The translations under genes were made by a program, and so were the position numbers. The notes under the pieces were generated by a model. The model saw nothing but the letters and a program-made list of their open reading frames with translations, was not told the DNA's origin and searched no databases. Positions 26,319 through 34,509 of a stretch of DNA of 45,252 nucleotides are shown one piece after another. The stretch's first letter is position 1; each line of letters begins with the position of its first letter. Source of the stretch: Klebsiella pneumoniae (GTDB lineage Bacteria; Myxococcota_A; UBA796; GCA-2862545); NCBI GenBank assembly GCA_945861065.1, contig CAMASI010000029.1:1-45252 (forward strand). The letters run 5' to 3'.

Positions 26319-27760
26319 GCCTCCTCCGCTGCTAGCGGCAAGGTTCGGATGACGTCGCTGGCCGTCCAACCCACACGCCGTTTCTCGGCCAGCAGGTCTC
26401 CGGCCCGTCCATGGGCCCAAGCACCGAGACTGGCTGCCGACAGCGGCGGCAGGCGCGCTGCCAGCAGGGCACCGATCACGCCAGCCAATACATCACCGGT
26501 GCCGCCGCTCGCCAGTACCGGGCCTCCTGTGCTGTTCACCCGAATGGGATTCAGCCCGTCCGCAACCAGCGTACACGGCCCTTTCAGCAGCGCGACCACC
26601 GAAGGGCGGGCCAAAGACAACACCGTTCCGAATCTGTCCCTTTCGACGTCGGCCGCGGTGACTCCGAGCAGGCGCGCCGCCTCCCCAGCATGCGGCGTGA
26701 TCACCCTCGGTCCGCCAGCTGCGCCCGCCTCCGGCAGCAACGCGTCGGCGTCAAACACCATCGGTGACGGGCACGTGTGCCAAGCCGCGAGGACTGCGGC
26801 ACGAAGCTCCGAAGACAGGGGCTCGCCGCCCCCAAGACCCGGACCTACGACCCAAGCGGAGGGTCCAGCCCATTCCGGAGCTTCGGTGGACACCCCTCCT
26901 CGTCCCGTCGAAACCCACATCACCTCTGGCGGGAGGCGAGACGGGCGACGCCCAGCAGACGCCAGCGTCACGAGCCCGACGCCTGAGGCCAGCGCTGCCC
27001 GGCAGCACAACACCGCTGCGCCGCTCATTCGGGCCGATCCGGCCCACACCCCCAAATGGCCCCCGGTCCTCTTGTGCGCACCCGACCGGCGGCGCGGCCA
27101 CCGGTCCGGCGGACCGACGAATGCAACCGCCCCCGGACGGGAAAGCACCGAGCCAAAACCTAGGTCCACGACGGTCAGCTGCCCCGCCAGATCCCGTCCT
27201 TCACCGCTGAACAGGCCACGTTTCGCTGCCCCGAGCGTCACGGTTCGTACGGCGCGCGGAACGGGCCCCAGACATTGGCCCGTGTCAGCACACAGCCCGC
27301 TCGGCAGATCTACGGCCACACGAGGCGCCTGCGCACCGGCTAGGCGCCGAAGTGCTTCCTCGCGAGCACCCGCGACCGGCTGACGGACCCCCGTCCCGAG
27401 AACCGCGTCCACGAGCAGGCTCGCACCCTCTGGACCGTCGATAGTGCTGACGCCCGCACGCCGGGCCGCTTCCGCCATGCGCCTCGCGTCCTCGGAACCT
27501 GGGACGTCCACAGCCCACACATGCACCGGCCAACCCCGAGCGTGTGCCAGTCGGGCGATGGCCCACCCGTCTCCGCCATTGTTGCCCGGTCCTGTCGCGA
27601 CGACCAAGCCTCGTTCCGCCTCTGCGCGGTGAAATGCCGTGATGGCCGCGATGACCCCGTGCGCAGCTACCTCCATCAGCGCGATGGCAGGAATTCCCAG
27701 GCCGTCGATCACCGCCAGGTCGGCAGCGCGACACTCGGCCGCGGTCAGCACCGGCGTCAT
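26315..27760 (-). CDS. nnr: Bifunctional NAD(P)H-hydrate repair enzyme (epimerase + ADP-dependent dehydratase)
   Basis: A 481-residue fusion of NnrE (YjeF N-terminal epimerase, residues about 1-200) and NnrD (YjeF C-terminal ribokinase-like dehydratase, about 215-470). It repairs hydrated NAD(P)H. Seen: TAAECRAADLAVIDGLG, VVATGPGNNGGDGWAIARL and VDLPSGLCADTGQ in the first part; GHLGVWAGSARMSGAAVL, VITPHAGEAARLLG, VALLKGPCTLVADG, NSTGGPVLASGGTGDVLAGVIGALLA (signature, split around the gly-rich loop) in the second. ATG 27760 gives a 4-nt ATGA overlap with glmM; an ATG three codons earlier (27769) is also possible. The pair with tsaE is common. Confidence 0.93.
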   Translation of the reverse strand: MTPVLTAAECRAADLAVIDGLGIPAIALMEVAAHGVIAAITAFHRAEAERGLVVATGPGNNGGDGWAIARLAHARGWPVHVWAVDVPGSEDARRMAEAARRAGVSTIDGPEGASLLVDAVLGTGVRQPVAGAREEALRRLAGAQAPRVAVDLPSGLCADTGQCLGPVPRAVRTVTLGAAKRGLFSGEGRDLAGQLTVVDLGFGSVLSRPGAVAFVGPPDRWPRRRSGAHKRTGGHLGVWAGSARMSGAAVLCCRAALASGVGLVTLASAGRRPSRLPPEVMWVSTGRGGVSTEAPEWAGPSAWVVGPGLGGGEPLSSELRAAVLAAWHTCPSPMVFDADALLPEAGAAGGPRVITPHAGEAARLLGVTAADVERDRFGTVLSLARPSVVALLKGPCTLVADGLNPIRVNSTGGPVLASGGTGDVLAGVIGALLAARLPPLSAASLGAWAHGRAGDLLAEKRRVGWTASDVIRTLPLAAEEA

Positions 27761-28992
27761 TTCAGCCATGTCTTCAACGCCAGCACGAGTGTTTCTGACG
27801 CAGAGGTCACTGCGTCCGAGTCACGTCCTTCGACCATCCACCGCAACGCCGCTTCTGTGCCCGACCACCGCACCAAAACGCGATTTCCGCCCTCGTTCGC
27901 GGCTGCGATGGCGCTAGCAACCTCGTCCAGAGGCCGGATGCGCGTCGCTAGGGCCTTTCCGGCGCAACGTGGCCACGGCAAGAAAGGGGCAACGGCGGTC
28001 GCGAGGCTCTCAGGACCTAGCGCCCCGAAGGCCCGGATTCCCGTGACGATCCCGTCCCCTCCGGGGAAATCCGAAAAGAGCATATGCCCCGACTCCTCGC
28101 CGCCTAATGTTGCACCGCGGGCGTCCATCTCGGCGCGCACATGCCGGTCTCCAACTGCGACCCTCACGACATCACAACCCGGCAGCGCGACGTCGAGCGA
28201 CCCTGAGCTTTGAATCGTTACGACCAACTGGGTGGCCCGAGATTTCATTGCGAGGAACCCGATCAACGCATCGCCTGGCACCACGTTTCCTTGGGCGTCC
28301 ACGACCACGCAGCGGTCTCCGTCGCCGTCCACCGCTACGCCGCCTACAGCGGCACGCGCCCGCACGGCAGCGCACAGAGCCTGGGGGAACTCGCTGCCCA
28401 CACCGTCGTTGACGATGCCCTCGCCTCCCCCGATCAACGTGGCCTTCGGCATTCGATCCTGCAAGTCGGCCCGCCAGGCCGACCAAGCACCATTGGCGAG
28501 GTCCACGACGACGGGCAGATCGAGCGGACGAAACAGACTGTCGAACCGCTGAAACCACGCGTGTCGCAACGCGTCAGCAACCACCTCCTGTCGTCCGCCC
28601 GTGCGGACCTGAGGCAAAGCGTCGGCGAATCTTGCCGCAGCGGCATCGTCCATCTTTCGCCCGCCCGTCACGAGCAATTTGAAGCCGTTGTCTTGGGCTG
28701 GGTTGTGGCTGGCAGTCACGACGACCGCGACATCGGCTCGGTTCTCAGACAGCCACACCTGAGCCGCTGACGTTGGCGCGACGCCACCCTGCTGGGCCAC
28801 CGCCCCCGCCGTCATGGCGCCCTTGAGCACGGATTCCGCCAAGCTGGTGCTCGACGGACGTGTGTCACAAATCACCAATACGCGGGGGCCCAGGTTGGCA
28901 GCCAGACTTCCGATTTGTCGTGCGCCGGGGTCGGTCACGGGCCACTCACCTGCTTTGCCCCGCACCCCATCCGTCCCGAACGACAACCTCAT
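27757..28992 (-). CDS. glmM: Phosphoglucosamine mutase
   Basis: A 411-residue alpha-D-phosphohexomutase that turns glucosamine-6-P into glucosamine-1-P for UDP-GlcNAc. Start motif FGTDGVRGKAG; the phosphoserine is Ser95 in VTASHNPAQDNG; the metal loop DGDGDR has D222, D224 and D226; GGEESGHMLF is the sugar loop; RWSGTEAALRWMVEG is the phosphate-binding C-terminal domain. It is somewhat shorter than typical GlmM (about 445). Position after cdaA-cdaR (ATGA overlap with cdaR) is the conserved cdaA-cdaR-glmM order, which strongly supports GlmM over phosphomannomutase. In known systems GlmM also binds and restrains CdaA. glmS is 4 kb upstream in the same run. Confidence 0.92.
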   Translation of the reverse strand: MRLSFGTDGVRGKAGEWPVTDPGARQIGSLAANLGPRVLVICDTRPSSTSLAESVLKGAMTAGAVAQQGGVAPTSAAQVWLSENRADVAVVVTASHNPAQDNGFKLLVTGGRKMDDAAAARFADALPQVRTGGRQEVVADALRHAWFQRFDSLFRPLDLPVVVDLANGAWSAWRADLQDRMPKATLIGGGEGIVNDGVGSEFPQALCAAVRARAAVGGVAVDGDGDRCVVVDAQGNVVPGDALIGFLAMKSRATQLVVTIQSSGSLDVALPGCDVVRVAVGDRHVRAEMDARGATLGGEESGHMLFSDFPGGDGIVTGIRAFGALGPESLATAVAPFLPWPRCAGKALATRIRPLDEVASAIAAANEGGNRVLVRWSGTEAALRWMVEGRDSDAVTSASETLVLALKTWLK

Positions 28993-29930
28993 GGACGATG
29001 GACCTCGATCTCGTCAGGCACGAGCGCGACAGCCACGACGTCTGGCGCACCCAACACAAACGCTGTCAGACGTGCGCCCTCATCCGTGCCAAACGCCGCG
29101 ACGTACCGATCTCGTCTGGGTGGCTCCGGAAGGAGCATCACGACGAGAATGTCCTCGGGCCGAAGCGACGCCAGCGCAGCACTAGGCCCTTCCAGGGTCA
29201 GGTCGGCGACTTCGACAGCAGGAATCCAATCCGGGTGGCCACGAACCTCCACGGGCACGCTGGTGAAGACCTGGCGCACCGCTTTGGCCTCCAGGTCCAC
29301 GGTGACGGTCACCGTCGGAGGATCCGCATCGACACTTCGCGGCAGGTCAAGTCCCACAGCCACTGACGTGTCCTGGGCGAGCCCCGTCACGTCTACCGGC
29401 AGTGTGTGCGCCCGCTTGAGCGCGCTGACGAGGACCCGAGGTCCTGTGAACTCGACGAATCCCGGTTCCACCGACGCCGTGCCAACCATCCAGCCATCCG
29501 CAGGCTCGCCGACCGTTGCGCCATCGACGCGCACCTTGCGGGTGATTTGTTCATCGAGCGCGATAACTACGGCGGAAGGCGACAATCCGACCACTTCCAC
29601 CGAAGGAGAGACACCGTCAAGCGCGCGACTGGCGAGATCGATCTCGTGCGCTCCCGGTCTCATGGCGGTGATGTCCACCGTGAGTCGAACCGGGACGTGG
29701 CTTGCCCGCCGCGTCGCGGTCCGCGTCCCCCGGATCCTCACCCCGACTTGTTGCGGTAGCGGCTCCACCGCTACAAGCCCTTTCGGCAATGTCCATTCTA
29801 CAGCCGCCTGGATCTGCGTCTCGTGTTGCTCGTCGCCTTGCACGACTAGCCACGCTGCGACCGCAATGATCAGCGCAAACAGCTTGCGGCCAGGGTCGGC
29901 AAAAATGCCTTGTAGAAGGTGGCGAATCAC
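28989..29930 (-). CDS. cdaR: CdaR-type YbbR-domain regulator of diadenylate cyclase
   Basis: A 313-residue membrane-anchored protein: one N-terminal membrane segment (LFALIIAVAAWLVVQG) followed by about three extracytoplasmic YbbR repeats (VEWTLPKGLVAVEPLPQQVGV; FVEFTGPRVLVSALKRAHTLPVDV; DLTLEGPSAALASL). In Firmicutes CdaR binds CdaA and adjusts c-di-AMP output. GTG 29930 overlaps the cdaA stop (GTGA), and the stop overlaps the glmM ATG, so all three should be co-translated. Identification rests mostly on the domain pattern and the conserved order; the sequence itself is poorly conserved, as is usual for this family. Confidence 0.85.
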   Translation of the reverse strand: MIRHLLQGIFADPGRKLFALIIAVAAWLVVQGDEQHETQIQAAVEWTLPKGLVAVEPLPQQVGVRIRGTRTATRRASHVPVRLTVDITAMRPGAHEIDLASRALDGVSPSVEVVGLSPSAVVIALDEQITRKVRVDGATVGEPADGWMVGTASVEPGFVEFTGPRVLVSALKRAHTLPVDVTGLAQDTSVAVGLDLPRSVDADPPTVTVTVDLEAKAVRQVFTSVPVEVRGHPDWIPAVEVADLTLEGPSAALASLRPEDILVVMLLPEPPRRDRYVAAFGTDEGARLTAFVLGAPDVVAVALVPDEIEVHRP

Positions 29931-30754
29931 GTTTCAGGCACGGTGAGAAGTTCTTCGTCAGGTTTCGGCACGTGGGAGGCCAACGCCTCGGTCAGGCGCG
30001 CCCGAAGGTGATTGGCATCCGCCACGGGGACGAGAGCGCCCGCTACCGCGATGGAGACCGTACCTCGTTCCTCGCTCACGACCACGCACACAGCGTCGCT
30101 CACTTCCGTCAAGCCGATGGCCGCCCGATGCCGTGTTCCAAACTGACGACCGTGTTCCGGCGACAATGCAATGGGTAAGAACACGCCCGCGGCGGCCACC
30201 CGACCCTTTGCGACCACCACAGCACCGTCATGCAAGGGGCTTGTGGGGTGAAAAATGGTCTGCAGTAACTCCGCCGACACGGCCGCGTCGATGCGATGGG
30301 CAGATTCCAAGTAGGTCTCGATCGACGCAGCTCGTTCGAGCACGATCAGTGCCCCAAGTCGGCGTTGCGCGAGGGCAAACGTTGCGCGGATCACTTCCTC
30401 CACTAGCGCCGCGTCGTGCGTGCCTCCTCGCAAACGAGTGAGCGTGTCGCCTGCCCGCGCCAAGGCCCGTCGTATGTCCTCCTGAAACAAGATGATCATC
30501 GCTAGAACAGCATACACGAACAAATGATTGAGAACCCATTGGACCGTCGCGAGTCCGACCACCTCGGCGACCAAATACACGGCGAACAGTAGCGCCAAAC
30601 CAACCAGACTCCGCATTGCGCGGCTGCCTCGGAGCGCCACGATCACCCGATACAGGACGAAGGCAAGCAGGCCCACGTCGAGCATGTCCACCCAACCCGC
30701 CTGGGCGAACGGACTACCGGCGAACCATTCCCACAGCCGGTCCTCGTACGTCAC
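29927..30754 (-). CDS. cdaA: Diadenylate cyclase CdaA
   Basis: A 275-residue membrane protein that makes c-di-AMP from two ATP. Three N-terminal hydrophobic segments (about 26-40, 48-68, 75-90) are followed by EDIRRALARAG and the DAC domain, with the catalytic motifs DGA (176-178, in LHDGAVVV) and RHR (208-210, in FGTRHRAAIGLTE) intact. GTG 30754 overlaps the folP stop (GTGA) and its own stop overlaps cdaR. The full motif set argues for an active enzyme. c-di-AMP is best known from Firmicutes and Actinobacteria but cdaA is also present in deltaproteobacterial lines, which fits the rest of this window. Confidence 0.95.
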   Translation of the reverse strand: MTYEDRLWEWFAGSPFAQAGWVDMLDVGLLAFVLYRVIVALRGSRAMRSLVGLALLFAVYLVAEVVGLATVQWVLNHLFVYAVLAMIILFQEDIRRALARAGDTLTRLRGGTHDAALVEEVIRATFALAQRRLGALIVLERAASIETYLESAHRIDAAVSAELLQTIFHPTSPLHDGAVVVAKGRVAAAGVFLPIALSPEHGRQFGTRHRAAIGLTEVSDAVCVVVSEERGTVSIAVAGALVPVADANHLRARLTEALASHVPKPDEELLTVPET

Positions 30755-31560
30755 GGCAGACAGGCCGCAAAGGCACGCAATGCGTCACGCGTGGCCGAAA
30801 CATCGTGCACGCGCACGAACGACGCACCCGCCGTCCAAGCGGCCAGCGCAACGCCGAGCGAGCCCGCCAGCCGATCTCCGGGTTCTTCCCGACCGGTCAA
30901 CTCACCCACAAATCGCTTTCGGCTTGCACCCACAAATACGGGGTACCCCAGCGAGCCGAGCTGCGCCGTCGCAGCCACAAGTGTCGCGTTGTCCGCGCCC
31001 CGCTTCGCAAAGCCGAGCCCCGGGTCCACGATCAACCGGTCGGCGGCTACGCCGGCACCGATCGCGTCGTCCGTCCACCGCCGAAGTGTCTCCTTCACGT
31101 CCGCGACGACATCGTCGTAAGCACAGAGATCGGCCATGGTGGTTGGTGTACCTCGACTGTGCATCACTACCGCGCGCACCCCTCTTTCCGCCACCAAGGC
31201 GCGCATCGTCGGATTCCGCAACCCGCTGACGTCGTTGACCACGGTCGCACCGGCGTCGATGGCAGCCCGCGCCACGGTCGGGGAGCGCGTGTCGACCGAA
31301 CATACGACGTGGGGTCGGGCACGCGTCAGGGCGCGGACCACCGGGACGACACGATTGATCTGCTCTTGGTCGGCGACGTCGTGCGCCCCGGGCCTCGTGG
31401 ACTCGCCCCCGACGTCGATCCAGTCCGCGCCCTCATCGGCCAGATGGAGGCCCCTCCGAATAGCTTCCAAAGGATCCAACCACAGCCCGCCATCCGAAAA
31501 CGAATCGGGCGTGACATTGAGGATGCCGACGACCGCGGGCAGGGGTCGGTGCGAGCTCAC
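30751..31560 (-). CDS. folP: Dihydropteroate synthase
   Basis: A 269-residue TIM-barrel enzyme that joins p-aminobenzoate and dihydropterin pyrophosphate in folate synthesis. Seen: VVGILNVTPDSFSDGG, IDVGGESTRPGA, SVDTRSPTVARAA, VNDVSGL, VIVDPGLGFAKRG is present as LIVDPGLGFAKRG, VGASRKRFVGELTG and RVHDVSATRDALR. I chose GTG 31560, which overlaps the stop of the upstream GNAT-like gene (GTGA) and begins right at the conserved core; the longer open frame upstream encodes a basic non-conserved stretch. folP next to cdaA/glmM is a common order in proteobacteria and supports a housekeeping role. Confidence 0.93.
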   Translation of the reverse strand: MSSHRPLPAVVGILNVTPDSFSDGGLWLDPLEAIRRGLHLADEGADWIDVGGESTRPGAHDVADQEQINRVVPVVRALTRARPHVVCSVDTRSPTVARAAIDAGATVVNDVSGLRNPTMRALVAERGVRAVVMHSRGTPTTMADLCAYDDVVADVKETLRRWTDDAIGAGVAADRLIVDPGLGFAKRGADNATLVAATAQLGSLGYPVFVGASRKRFVGELTGREEPGDRLAGSLGVALAAWTAGASFVRVHDVSATRDALRAFAACLP

Positions 31561-32675
31561 AGGGTCAGCTCGTAAGTTCGGTAGGTCTTGTAAATGCGCC
31601 CGCCGAGCTTTTCCAGCGCGCCGCGCATCCGGAAATTGTCGTGCAGCACCAAACTCGCTTCTGCGCCTTTGATCGGCCGTTTGAGCCCTTCGCGCCACGT
31701 CTCCAAGTAGAGCGGCGCGCCGAGCGCCAGGTGCTGGTACTTCCGTTTGACGCCCAAGACAAAGATACGAATTTGGTCAATCGACTTTTTGCCCGTGACG
31801 AAATGAAACCATCCAAACGGGAAAATGCGACCATTCATTTTCTTCGCGACGATGTTGTAGTCTGGCAGGGTGATACTCGCGGCAGCACATTCGTCACCGA
31901 CGTAGGCAAACCAACACAGGTCTGGGTCAAGCACCTGCTTGAGGTTGGCTGCCGCAAAGTCGAACTCTTCGTCCGTGATGCGAACGTGGCCCCAATTGTC
32001 CTCCCAGGCATCGTTGTAGATGTCTCGGAACAGCCGGACATCCTGTTCGAACTTGTCCATTCTCAGGCGGCGAAGCGACACGTCTGGGTGACGCTTCATA
32101 AATCGAATCCCCACCTTTTCGATGTTTTCCGGCACCGGCCCCTTGTCGATCCAGTAGGCATACCAGTCCATGATTCCTTTCAAGCCCAGGCGCTCGTACA
32201 CTCCGGCATTCCAGGGGCCATTGTGCGGGTTTGCGATACAGGGCTTGGTATCAAATCCGTCGACCAGCAGGCCGAACTCGTGGTTGGGTGAGAAATTGAA
32301 TGGGCCACGAACTCGGACCATGCCGCGTTCACGAAGCCAAGCGGCCGCTGCGTCCAACAGCGGACGCGCAATGCTCTCGTCGTCCGGAAACTCGAAGAAT
32401 CCAAAGAATGCCGTCCCGGCGTCGTGTTTCTGCAGTTCGTGGTCGATGGTCGCCGCAATCGTGCCCACAATTCGACCGTCGCGTTCGGCGACGAAGAATT
32501 GCACGTCCGCGTGTTTGAAGTAGGGATTTTTTGCGGGGTCGAAGAAGATTTTCCGCTCACTGATCAACGGCGGGACCCAAAGGGGGACCGATTCGAATAC
32601 CGACCACCAGGACTTCGTGATGGCGGCGGCCTCCCGCGGAAGCACCGCTGGCCGAACGGACACGGACATGGTCAC
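31557..32675 (-). CDS. GNAT-fold N-acyltransferase-like protein (YghO type)
   Basis: A 372-residue protein resembling the YghO-type family. An acetyltransferase-like N-terminal half (FFVAERDGRIVGTIAATID, TAFFGFFEFPDDESIARPLLDAA) contains RVRGPFNFSPNHEFGLLVDGF, a conserved core; the second half (WGHVRITDEEFDFAAANLK, KMNGRIFPFGWFHF) looks like a second GNAT-like unit. The substrate is unknown; such proteins are sometimes linked with lipid or amino-acid acylation. GTG 32675 overlaps the glmS stop (GTGA); ATG at codon 3 is an alternative start. It sits between glmS and folP. Confidence 0.75.
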   Translation of the reverse strand: MTMSVSVRPAVLPREAAAITKSWWSVFESVPLWVPPLISERKIFFDPAKNPYFKHADVQFFVAERDGRIVGTIAATIDHELQKHDAGTAFFGFFEFPDDESIARPLLDAAAAWLRERGMVRVRGPFNFSPNHEFGLLVDGFDTKPCIANPHNGPWNAGVYERLGLKGIMDWYAYWIDKGPVPENIEKVGIRFMKRHPDVSLRRLRMDKFEQDVRLFRDIYNDAWEDNWGHVRITDEEFDFAAANLKQVLDPDLCWFAYVGDECAAASITLPDYNIVAKKMNGRIFPFGWFHFVTGKKSIDQIRIFVLGVKRKYQHLALGAPLYLETWREGLKRPIKGAEASLVLHDNFRMRGALEKLGGRIYKTYRTYELTL

Positions 32676-34498
32676 TCCACGGTGACGGATTTGGCGAGAT
32701 TACGCGGCTTGTCGATGTCGCGGCCCAGGGCGACGCCCGTGCCGTAGGCGATGAGTTGCAACGGGAGCACCGTGACCAAGGGGCTCGCCCAATCCGCGGT
32801 TTCCGGCACCGGGATACTGACGTCGGCCAAAGCCGCCATCTCGTCGTCGCCTTCCGTGTGCACCACGATAAGGTACGCGCCGCGTGCCTGAACCTCGCGG
32901 AGGTTTGCCATGGTTTTTTCGCGCTGGCCATCGCGGAGCGCCACCAAGATGACCGGGGTGCCGGGGTCGATCATCGCGATGGGGCCATGCTTCATTTCCC
33001 CTGCGGGGTACCCCTCACACGGAATATACGCGATTTCCTTAAGTTTGAGCGCCCCCTCTAAGGCGACTGGATAACTATATCCACGGCCGAGAAACAAAAC
33101 GTACCGAGCATCCTTAACCGCGACGATTGCCTTGTCGATCGGACCAGGATTGGCCAGGTAGCGGCCTACTTTTTCGGGTACGGCCAAAAGTTCGGCGACC
33201 GCCGCCCTCCCTTGGTCCAACGTCAGGCTGCGCCCCCGAGCGAGCATGAGTGTATACACGAGCATAGCGGCCACTTGGCTCGTAAATGCCTTCGTGCTAG
33301 CAACCGCAATTTCCGGCCCGCTATGGACGTATACGCCTTGCCCAACCGCTCGCGCAATCGTGGATCCGACCACGTTGACGATGCCTCGGACCTCGCCCCC
33401 TTTTAGGAGGATCTCCTGCACAGCGCCGAGCGTATCGATCGTTTCTCCGGACTGAGAAACTGCGAAAAACAGAGCATTCCTAGGAATCACGGGATTACGG
33501 TAGCGGAACTCACTGGCAATTTCCGCCCGGGCCGGCACGCGAGCGAGCGCCTCTACCGCCATCGCGCCGGCCATTCCGGCATGGTACGAGGTTCCGCAGC
33601 CGATATTGACGATGCGTTCAATGCCCGCGAGGTCGCGAGGGCTCATATTCAGGCCGCCAAGTTTGGCGTTGCCCTCCTCGGCCATCAGACGTCCACGCAG
33701 ACAGCGGAGAATGCTCCTTTCTTGCTCGTAAATCTCCTTGAGCATGAAGTGTGGGTAGCCCTCGTCATCGGCCACCCCGTAGTCGGCGTCGATGACCTCA
33801 ACGGCGGAGGACCGACGTTTACCCCCAAAAATGGCCATGACGTCGGCGCGGTCCACACGAATCGCCGCCATTTCACGGTCTTCCAGGTGAATCACGCGCC
33901 GGGTATACGCGACGATGGCCTGCGGGTCGCTCGCGACAATGTTTTCGTTCTCTCCAAGTCCAATCACCAAGGGAGAACCATTTCGGGCGACCACGATAAC
34001 GTCCGGATGATCTGCGAAAAGAACCGCAAGTCCGTAGGTGCCTCGGACGTGCTGTAGTGCAGCGCGCACCGCTTCTACCGGGTCGCCGTCGTAGTGGCGG
34101 CGAATCAAATGGGGCAATACTTCAGTGTCTGTCTCAGAGGCAAAGACAACCCCCTGCCCTTCCAACGACGACCGAAGCGCCGCGCCGTTATCGACAATCC
34201 CGTTGTGAATGACGGCGATGCGGCCGGTCGAGTCCGTATGGGGATGGGCATTGAGCTGTGTGACTGCGCCATGCGTCGCCCAGCGGGTATGGCCGATGCC
34301 CACCGTGGACATGGGTTCGTCGGTCATCGACGCCGCTAAAGCCGCCACGCGGCCTACGTCTTTGCGGATCCACAAACCCCCGTCTGTGACGACCGCAACG
34401 CCGGTCGAATCATAACCCCGGTACTCCAGCAGGCGAAGGCCCGTGAGCAAGGTGGGCACGGCTGAACGGTGCCCCATATACGCCACAATCCCACACAT
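32672..34498 (-). CDS. glmS: Glutamine--fructose-6-phosphate aminotransferase
   Basis: A 608-residue enzyme that makes glucosamine-6-phosphate. After Met removal, Cys2 (MCGIVAYMGHRSA) is the glutaminase nucleophile; RWATHGAVTQLNAHPH and GIVDNGAALR belong to that domain. Two SIS domains follow: NIGCGTSYHAGMAGA and FFAVSQSGETIDTLGA, then RYVLFLGRGYSYPVALEGALKLKEIAYIPCEGYPAGEMKHGP; the C-terminus LAKSVTVE is the usual ending. ATG 34498 comes 11 nt after the TlpA-like stop, with GAGGGG upstream. No glmS ribozyme is possible at that spacing. Together with GlmM in the same run it supplies UDP-GlcNAc, the precursor of the MurL/MurD2 pathway. Confidence 0.97.
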   Translation of the reverse strand: MCGIVAYMGHRSAVPTLLTGLRLLEYRGYDSTGVAVVTDGGLWIRKDVGRVAALAASMTDEPMSTVGIGHTRWATHGAVTQLNAHPHTDSTGRIAVIHNGIVDNGAALRSSLEGQGVVFASETDTEVLPHLIRRHYDGDPVEAVRAALQHVRGTYGLAVLFADHPDVIVVARNGSPLVIGLGENENIVASDPQAIVAYTRRVIHLEDREMAAIRVDRADVMAIFGGKRRSSAVEVIDADYGVADDEGYPHFMLKEIYEQERSILRCLRGRLMAEEGNAKLGGLNMSPRDLAGIERIVNIGCGTSYHAGMAGAMAVEALARVPARAEIASEFRYRNPVIPRNALFFAVSQSGETIDTLGAVQEILLKGGEVRGIVNVVGSTIARAVGQGVYVHSGPEIAVASTKAFTSQVAAMLVYTLMLARGRSLTLDQGRAAVAELLAVPEKVGRYLANPGPIDKAIVAVKDARYVLFLGRGYSYPVALEGALKLKEIAYIPCEGYPAGEMKHGPIAMIDPGTPVILVALRDGQREKTMANLREVQARGAYLIVVHTEGDDEMAALADVSIPVPETADWASPLVTVLPLQLIAYGTGVALGRDIDKPRNLAKSVTVE

Positions 34499-34509
34499 CC
34501 GCCATCCCC